A program made the position numbers and the translations under genes. The notes under the pieces are model-generated. The model had not been told where the DNA came from, ran no database searches, and saw nothing but the letters and a program-made list of their open reading frames with translations. From NCBI GenBank assembly GCA_964200075.2, contig CAXNAA020000151.1, positions 1-26,039 of the forward strand: DNA of 26,039 bases, in the 5' to 3' direction. Position 1 is the first letter of the stretch, and each line of letters begins with the position of its first letter. Origin of the DNA: Sphacelaria rigidula (lineage: Eukaryota; Phaeophyceae; Sphacelariales). Positions 25,551 through 26,039 of this stretch are shown here, piece by piece.

Positions 25551-25849
25551 GTGCACAACACTCGTGTACGGAAAGTGCTGATAAACGCTATGAGATATTC
25601 GGAGAGGGGAGGGGGGCAGGTGGGGCAAGAGGTGTATTCGTTATGACTCAATATATTATGTTTTGTAGTGATTTTGTAGCATACACTTCGTACTAGACCT
25701 CAGTATTTGTTCCGCAGAGTATTGCGACATTTTTAAAGACAAAGCACGCTGCTTATTCCCCTCTTTCACCGCCTGCGGCAATCTCAAAGCACATGTAATA
25801 GAGACCCGATTTCTGAAAAAAAACTAGATATCTGACTTCACCTTGATTG

Positions 25850-25930
25850 ATTGATTTGATATATTGTCGCACTTGAGCTGACCCCCTAGGGGTCCAGCCG
25901 TGGTCGCATGATAAACGTACCTGCGAAAAG
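25850..25930 (+). repeat. Dispersed repeat family, head only (copy 3)
   Basis: CCCCCTAGGGGTCCAGCCGT followed by GGTCGCATGATAAACGTACC parallels the heads at 1000 (CCCCCAGGGACCCAGCGGTG) and 10015, including a preceding TTGATTGATTG-like stretch also seen near 9975. Similarity is lost after about 80 bp. Confidence 0.55.
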
Positions 25931-26039
25931 CAACCTACGCTCACGAAAAGCTTCTTCAACCCGTCTGCTTTTATAGCTATTATAAAAGCATCGCGGCTTC
26001 GGATAGGGGCATTTCATAGCCGGAAAATAGAAGGCTCGA

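Overview
The window is nuclear DNA from a eukaryote, most likely a brown alga or a close stramenopile relative. The basis is one gene cut by about eleven introns averaging roughly 1 kb, decayed non-LTR retrotransposons whose C-terminal ORF resembles families I remember from brown-algal genomes, short tandem repeats, and a run of 10 Ns typical of a draft assembly. There are no operons, no Shine-Dalgarno-led ORFs and no bacterial synteny. The organism assignment is inference; I cannot run a search.

Layout. 1-990: nothing recognised. 1.0-1.44 kb: a copy of a dispersed repeat. 1.65-3.15 kb: a broken LINE (family A) on the + strand, followed by a second copy of its 3' tail. 3.24-3.9 kb: a degenerate palindromic minisatellite. 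3.9-6.15 kb: a second LINE (family B) on the - strand, split by a 347-bp SINE-like insertion with a tRNA-like head and a 6-bp target-site duplication. 6.2-7.19 kb: no gene seen; ends in a pyrimidine-rich tract.

7.2-20.1 kb holds the main content: a + strand gene that I reassemble as 12 exons, 541 codons, with compatible phases at every junction. It encodes a topoisomerase VI subunit B-like protein (GHKL ATPase plus transducer fold). Several of its exons are too short to stand out as ORFs. The N-box, the DNGxG box, a glycine-rich KYGLG loop, an HGT-like strand, an RFVN strand, a GWRSLGL motif and the VPYTSLRKDAIA lysine loop occur in the order found in the family. Proteins of this family pair with a TOP6A/SPO11 subunit, either as topoisomerase VI or as the meiotic double-strand-break complex (TOPOVIBL). 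The introns hold a GTT microsatellite, a second copy of the 1-kb repeat, LINE tails, and a 303-bp element whose twin lies at 21.3 kb.

20.1-23.5 kb contains the assembly gap with duplicated flanks, the twin element, homopurine stretches, and one good candidate exon at 22336. 23.5-25.6 kb contains a chain of candidate + strand exons that may be a second, unrecognised gene running towards the right edge. 25.85-25.93 kb is the head of a third copy of the dispersed repeat.

The exon joins come from reading frame, splice-site sequence and remembered family motifs only. No transcript or alignment supports them yet.
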